A stretch of 17,432 nt of DNA from an uncultured Clostridium sp. (GTDB lineage Bacteria; Bacillota_I; Bacilli_A; RF39; UBA660): assembly GCA_905193755.1 (NCBI GenBank), contig CAJJPX010000021.1, positions 1 through 17,432 on the forward strand, given 5' to 3'. Positions 14,555 through 17,432 of the stretch are shown piece by piece. Positions within the stretch are counted from its first letter, which is position 1, and every line of letters begins with the position of its first letter. A program made the translations under genes and the position numbers. Under the pieces are notes generated by a model. That model was not told the origin of the DNA, ran no database searches, and was given only the letters and a program-made list of their open reading frames with translations.

Positions 14555-15856
14555 TTACCATATTTCTGTATATTTTCCATCTTCTTTGTAATATGAATCC
14601 ATTAAGACAACATGTGGGAATTTAGTTGGCATGTAAGATTTTGATACTTTCGTAACAGTAACTCCCTTATCATCATACCATATTGCTTGAGCTACATAAT
14701 AGTTATCTTCATCAATACCAATAATTATACCTATGTGACCAGTTGCTTCATAATTGTGTACTAAATCTCCGGCTTTAATTTTGTTAGATTCTATTAAAGA
14801 TTTTGTTACTTTTTTAAGTTCTCCTAAATCTGTTAAGTTTCTTGTACTTGTGAATCCTGCTCCTATATCTCCTGGGTTAAATCCACCATTTAATAGTGCC
14901 CAACTTACAAATCCACTACAGTCAAGACCGTTATTTGTTTTTTTTCTGACAGGACTACTATATAGTTTACATCCCCATGCTTTAGGACCACTTCCACTTT
15001 TAGAGATGGAAGAGTATCTACTACTATTTAAATAGAGCCCTTCATGATAATATCTTCCTTCACCATCTATTTTATTAGTTCCAAGTCTACCATTTTCATA
15101 AAAATATTCTATTTTATAAGGAAAATGTAGTGTTAAGAATCTTGCTGCTTCTACTACGCCAGCTCTTGTTTTATTTCCAACTTCATTAACTTTTTCTTTT
15201 AATATTTCATCAAGTAAATCATTTTCAGTTTCAGATATTTTGTCACATGATAGATTTTCTTTGCCTGTTAAAGGTGTAGTAGGTACATAAAATTCTGAAG
15301 TTGTTACTTCGATTGTTTTGTTTATTTCTAGTCCTTCTATTTCTATATTTGATTTACCACTTTTAATTGGTTTGATTTTTAAATCATTTAATTCTATGTA
15401 TTCATTATTTACTTCTATAGATATTTCTTTTTTATTTCCTATATAAATAATTGGAAGATCTTGTTCTTCTTTATATGCTGGATAGAATTTTTCTTTTTCT
15501 ATAGATAAATATTCTAGATGTAGGTTATTATAAAGAATTTTCTTGTCATTTTTAATATATAAATTATTATAGTTATTAGTATATTTAATTGTACAGATAT
15601 TATTTTCTGATTTAGCCCAGTTTTTATCGTCTATATCAGGTATTTTATCTTCTGATGTAAGAATACATGAATAATCTTTATTACTCTTTAAATATATCTT
15701 AAATTCATTATTTTCAAATTCTATATTTTCTACATATTTTACATTAAATATTTCAAGTGTTTCTAAATTTGATAATATAAATAATGCTATTATAATCGAT
15801 AATAAAATATAAAAAGGTGGTTTAAATCTTAATTTCTTTTTCTTTCTTCTTTTCAT
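14555..15856 (-). CDS. Membrane-anchored NlpC/P60-type cell-wall peptidase
   Basis: 433 residues. A very basic head (MKRRKKKKLRFK) and one membrane helix (about 13-29) make a signal anchor, leaving the rest outside. Residues about 105-187 look like a small bacterial Ig-like (BIG2-type) domain (SGKSNIEIEG, then NKTIEV). The C-terminal third is NlpC/P60: catalytic C313 in LDCSGFVSW, H374 in GHIGIIIG and probably Q390 in YYVAQA as the third residue. Such enzymes cut peptide bonds in peptidoglycan stems. The start has GAGGG seven bases before it on the minus strand. The gene converges with pheT and follows the small basic-repeat gene on the same strand. The segment 188-305 is not recognised. Confidence 0.82.
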   Translation of the reverse strand: MKRRKKKKLRFKPPFYILLSIIIALFILSNLETLEIFNVKYVENIEFENNEFKIYLKSNKDYSCILTSEDKIPDIDDKNWAKSENNICTIKYTNNYNNLYIKNDKKILYNNLHLEYLSIEKEKFYPAYKEEQDLPIIYIGNKKEISIEVNNEYIELNDLKIKPIKSGKSNIEIEGLEINKTIEVTTSEFYVPTTPLTGKENLSCDKISETENDLLDEILKEKVNEVGNKTRAGVVEAARFLTLHFPYKIEYFYENGRLGTNKIDGEGRYYHEGLYLNSSRYSSISKSGSGPKAWGCKLYSSPVRKKTNNGLDCSGFVSWALLNGGFNPGDIGAGFTSTRNLTDLGELKKVTKSLIESNKIKAGDLVHNYEATGHIGIIIGIDEDNYYVAQAIWYDDKGVTVTKVSKSYMPTKFPHVVLMDSYYKEDGKYTEIW

Positions 15857-15880
15857 AGGAACCCTCTATTCATATTATTA

Positions 15881-15909
15881 ATTATAACATAAAAAAAGAT
15901 ATTCACCAA
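15881..15909 (-). promoter_or_regulatory. Promoter of the NlpC/P60 gene
   Basis: Read on the minus strand: TTGGTG (15909-15904), a 17-base spacer and TATAAT (15886-15881) with a TG extension (TGTTATAAT). The -35 lies in the loop of the terminator hairpin of the gene upstream, so terminator and promoter share bases. Confidence 0.65.
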
Positions 15910-15922
15910 ATGAATATCTTTT
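15891..15922 (-). terminator. Terminator of the small basic-repeat gene
   Basis: A perfect 12-bp inverted repeat (AAAAGATATTCA at 15894-15905 with TGAATATCTTTT at 15911-15922, loop CCAAA). On the minus strand it is followed by a run of seven T's (15897-15891). It lies eight bases past the stop codon of the 43-residue gene. Confidence 0.85.
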
Positions 15923-15929
15923 CTGCATA

Positions 15930-16061
15930 TTAGCGACTTCTAGAATTTGATTTACATCTAGAATTGCTTCTTGCATTACTTCTAGCGTTTGATCTTGCTC
16001 TAGAATTAGCATTGTTTCTAGCATTAGATTTACCTCTAGAATTATTTCTAGCGTTAGCCAC
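15930..16061 (-). CDS. 43-residue Arg/Asn/Ser/Ala repeat microprotein
   Basis: A GTG start at 16061-16059 has AGGTGG eight bases before it. The frame runs 43 codons to TAA (15932-15930), followed by a strong terminator. The product begins MANARNNSRGKSNARN and continues as near-repeats of Asn-(Ala/Ser)-Arg, ending CKSNSRSR. It has ten Arg, two Lys and no acidic residue, so it is strongly basic, and it has no hydrophobic stretch. Arg is read from AGA in nine of ten cases, so the DNA repeats AATTCTAGA and AACGCTAGA. The composition suggests nucleic-acid or polyanion binding and intrinsic disorder; I know no family for it. The complete gene signals argue that it is real. Its promoter was not identified: TATAAT at 16099-16094 lacks a clear -35. 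Confidence 0.7.
   Translation of the reverse strand: MANARNNSRGKSNARNNANSRARSNARSNARSNSRCKSNSRSR
15937..16055. repeat. Short tandem-like repeats containing TCTAGA / GCTAGA
   Basis: The coding stretch holds about nine copies of a 9-base unit on the minus strand, of the form AA(T/C)(T/G)CTAGA with variants, at irregular multiples of 3 bases. It shows that the microprotein grew by slippage or duplication of a three-codon unit. Confidence 0.6.
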
Positions 16062-16164
16062 TTTAATCACCACCTGTTATTATTATGGTAATTATTATAT
16101 TTAATATGTATTTATTTAATGGAAATAATTGGCTTATTTTTTTGCTATTTGCATACTATTTATT

Positions 16165-16902
16165 ATGAATGATTTATTTCCTTTGTTGTTATCTTTTATT
16201 GCTGGTATTTCAACTGTATTAGGTAGTTTGTTTATTTTATTTAGAATTAAGAAAGTAGGGGAGTTCGTTGTTTTTTCTTTGAGTTTTAGTTTGGGTATTA
16301 TGACTCTTATATCTTTATTTGATCTTATTCCATCTAGTTATCCAGTCATTATAAATAATTATGGTTTTATATATGGAATTATTATATTTATTTTAGTTTT
16401 TTTACTTGGATATCAAAGTGTTAAATTAATTAATGATAGAATTAAAGATAATGATTCTTCTTTATATAAAATTGGTATTTTAAGTATGATATCTTTAGTA
16501 CTTCATAATTTTCCTGAAGGGATAGCTGTATTTATTGGTGCTTTAACTAATACTAGTATTGGCATTAAATTATGCATTGCGATTATGTTACATAATATTC
16601 CGGAAGGTATAGCTATAAGTGTTCCACTTTATTATAGTGGTGTAGAGAAGAAAAAAGTATTTATGTATACTTTATTATCTGGATTATCTGAACCTGTTGG
16701 AGCATTACTTGCATATGTTATATTGAAGGATTTTATAAATGAAGTATTTTTATCGGTAGTGCTAGTATTTGTTTCTGGGTTAATGATAAGTTTATCTTTA
16801 AATGATATATTAAGAGAAATAAAGAAATATAATAAATTTAAATATATGATTTATGGTTTATTAATATCTTTCGTTGTTTTTTGTGTAACCTTGTTTATAT
16901 AA
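16165..16902 (+). CDS. ZIP-family metal importer (ZupT-like)
   Basis: 245 residues from the ATG at 16165, giving the usual ZupT beginning (MNDLFPLLLSFIAGISTVLGS). A TTG at 16129 would add 12 residues that ZIP proteins lack. About eight membrane helices are predicted. The metal-site motifs are HNFPEG (114-119) in helix 4 and HNIPEG (143-148) in helix 5, with SGLSEPVGA (172-180) in helix 6, all as in ZupT. The family imports Zn2+, Fe2+, Mn2+ and other divalent ions. No ribosome site precedes the ATG; a TACTAT box at 16154-16159 would put the transcript start almost on the ATG, so the mRNA may be leaderless. It stands head-to-head with the microprotein gene. Confidence 0.88.
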   Translation: MNDLFPLLLSFIAGISTVLGSLFILFRIKKVGEFVVFSLSFSLGIMTLISLFDLIPSSYPVIINNYGFIYGIIIFILVFLLGYQSVKLINDRIKDNDSSLYKIGILSMISLVLHNFPEGIAVFIGALTNTSIGIKLCIAIMLHNIPEGIAISVPLYYSGVEKKKVFMYTLLSGLSEPVGALLAYVILKDFINEVFLSVVLVFVSGLMISLSLNDILREIKKYNKFKYMIYGLLISFVVFCVTLFI

Positions 16903-17117
16903 AAAATAATTGTATATGAGGAGTGAAGGGAAGAGGTAGTTATTTTATGGACCCCTACCTTCTATTTTTAATTTCTTATTGAAACTATCTTATTAATTAT
17001 GCTGTAATTATATGTTTGATTTTTAAGTGTTTATTTTTATTTGATTTAATATTTATCTAACATAATTTGGTTTATAGATTTTTAATATAGAGACCCCTAT
17101 CAATTATTACAAAAAAT

Positions 17118-17134
17118 AGTAGGGGACCCCTACT
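17118..17134. repeat. Perfect palindrome AGTAGGGG-A-CCCCTACT
   Basis: Eight-base arms around one central A, the only strongly GC-rich spot in hundreds of bases. Its right arm shares ACCCCTA with two other sites, at 16951-16957 and 17093-17099. A TATAAT lies nine bases after it (17143-17148). It could be a protein-binding site or a hairpin. Confidence 0.6.
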
Positions 17135-17212
17135 TTAAAAAATATAATATTTACTACCTAATTTTTTCCTGACTTAATAATATGATTATGTTTTTATTTG
17201 CATCAATTTGAA

Positions 17213-17396
17213 TCAAGGTGGAGAATTATCCATCTTTTTATTTTTCGATGCGTTTTACGAATTCACATTTTTATACATATACGTATATCTTATTTTATTT
17301 AAATTAAATATGATATATATGTACACGTAAATGATAAATTATTTCATCAAGATGGAGAATTATATATGTTTTTGTCTGTCGATGCGTTTTATGAAT
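17213..17396. repeat. 50-bp direct repeat, two copies 134 bp apart
   Basis: Copy 1 is 17213-17262 and copy 2 is 17347-17396. They align without gaps at 42 of 50 positions by eye. The best-kept parts are TGGAGAATTAT near the start and TCGATGCGTTTTA near the end. A hairpin (ATGAATCA 17391-17398, loop TCG, TGATTCAT 17402-17409) begins in the end of copy 2. More copies may lie beyond the window. Confidence 0.75.
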
Positions 17397-17432
17397 CATC
17401 GTGATTCATTTAATTAAATAATATTATAATTT

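Larger units (their letters stand above)
16903..17432. other. 530-base stretch without a recognisable gene
   Basis: No frame with both a ribosome site and a credible length was seen on either strand. The stretch is extremely AT-rich, broken by isolated GC-rich boxes. It holds a possible weak terminator for the ZIP gene (AGGTAG 16934-16939 with CTACCT 16955-16960, then TTCTATTTTT), three ACCCCTA boxes, a 12-base palindrome ATATACGTATAT (17277-17288), a 50-base direct repeat and a final hairpin. It runs off the window. Confidence 0.6.

Noticed and set aside
14754..15035. Plus-strand frame opposite the NlpC/P60 catalytic domain
   Set aside because: Antisense shadow; no start signal and a conserved protein on the other strand.
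16917..16940. Short frame after the ZIP gene (MRSEGKR)
   Set aside because: Seven codons with no ribosome site.
17277..17288. ATATACGTATAT palindrome as an operator
   Set aside because: A 12-base alternating AT-rich palindrome is easily expected by chance here.
17213..17396. CRISPR array
   Set aside because: Two copies only, 134-base period, imperfect identity, no cas gene in view.

Overview
The window is a very AT-rich bacterial stretch with strong Shine-Dalgarno sites (GGAGG) before most genes, sigma-A promoters (often extended -10), short hairpin-plus-U terminators and a T-box leader before pheST. This points to a low-GC Firmicute. The fused 1059-residue ABC transporter, LiaF-like and DUF4097 proteins and small metal transporters would fit an uncultured gut Bacilli/Erysipelotrichales/RF39-like lineage, but that placement is inference. 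Tryptophan is read from TGG inside the long genes and TGA ends one gene (4335-4337), so the standard bacterial code applies.

Layout. 1-1305: a phage tail-collar/tail-fibre type protein, richer in GC than its neighbours, preceded by a promoter-like box, a strong terminator hairpin and a two-codon minigene. 1283-3627: a histidine kinase without its sensor and membrane part, abutting the tail gene, then a CDF metal exporter and an MntP manganese exporter. 3681-5152: a LiaF-like membrane protein and a DUF4097 beta-repeat protein, overlapping by ATGA. 5171-7502: the most unusual block, a SigE/SigK-like sigma factor with a long C-terminal array of degenerate region-4-like repeats, flanked by broken copies of the same modules on both sides. 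7505-10765: a fused MacB/FtsX-type ABC transporter under a very good promoter with a palindrome over its -35. 10767-14519: promoter, Phe-specific T-box leader, pheS and pheT. 14555-16061 (minus strand): a membrane-anchored NlpC/P60 peptidase and, upstream of it, a previously uncalled 43-residue Arg/Asn/Ser/Ala repeat protein. 16165-16902: a ZIP-family metal importer. 16903-17432: no gene seen, but three ACCCCTA boxes (one in a perfect palindrome) and a 50-bp direct repeat with a 134-bp period.

How it fits together. Three metal-ion carriers (CDF, MntP, ZIP) suggest tight control of manganese/zinc. LiaF-like, DUF4097, the truncated kinase, the large ABC permease and the NlpC/P60 enzyme all belong to cell-envelope biology. 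pheST is housekeeping, controlled by uncharged tRNA-Phe. The best candidates for something undescribed are the sigma factor with its expanding and decaying region-4 array (5235-7493), the NAR/NSR-repeat microprotein (15930-16061) and the structured non-coding tail (16930-17432).
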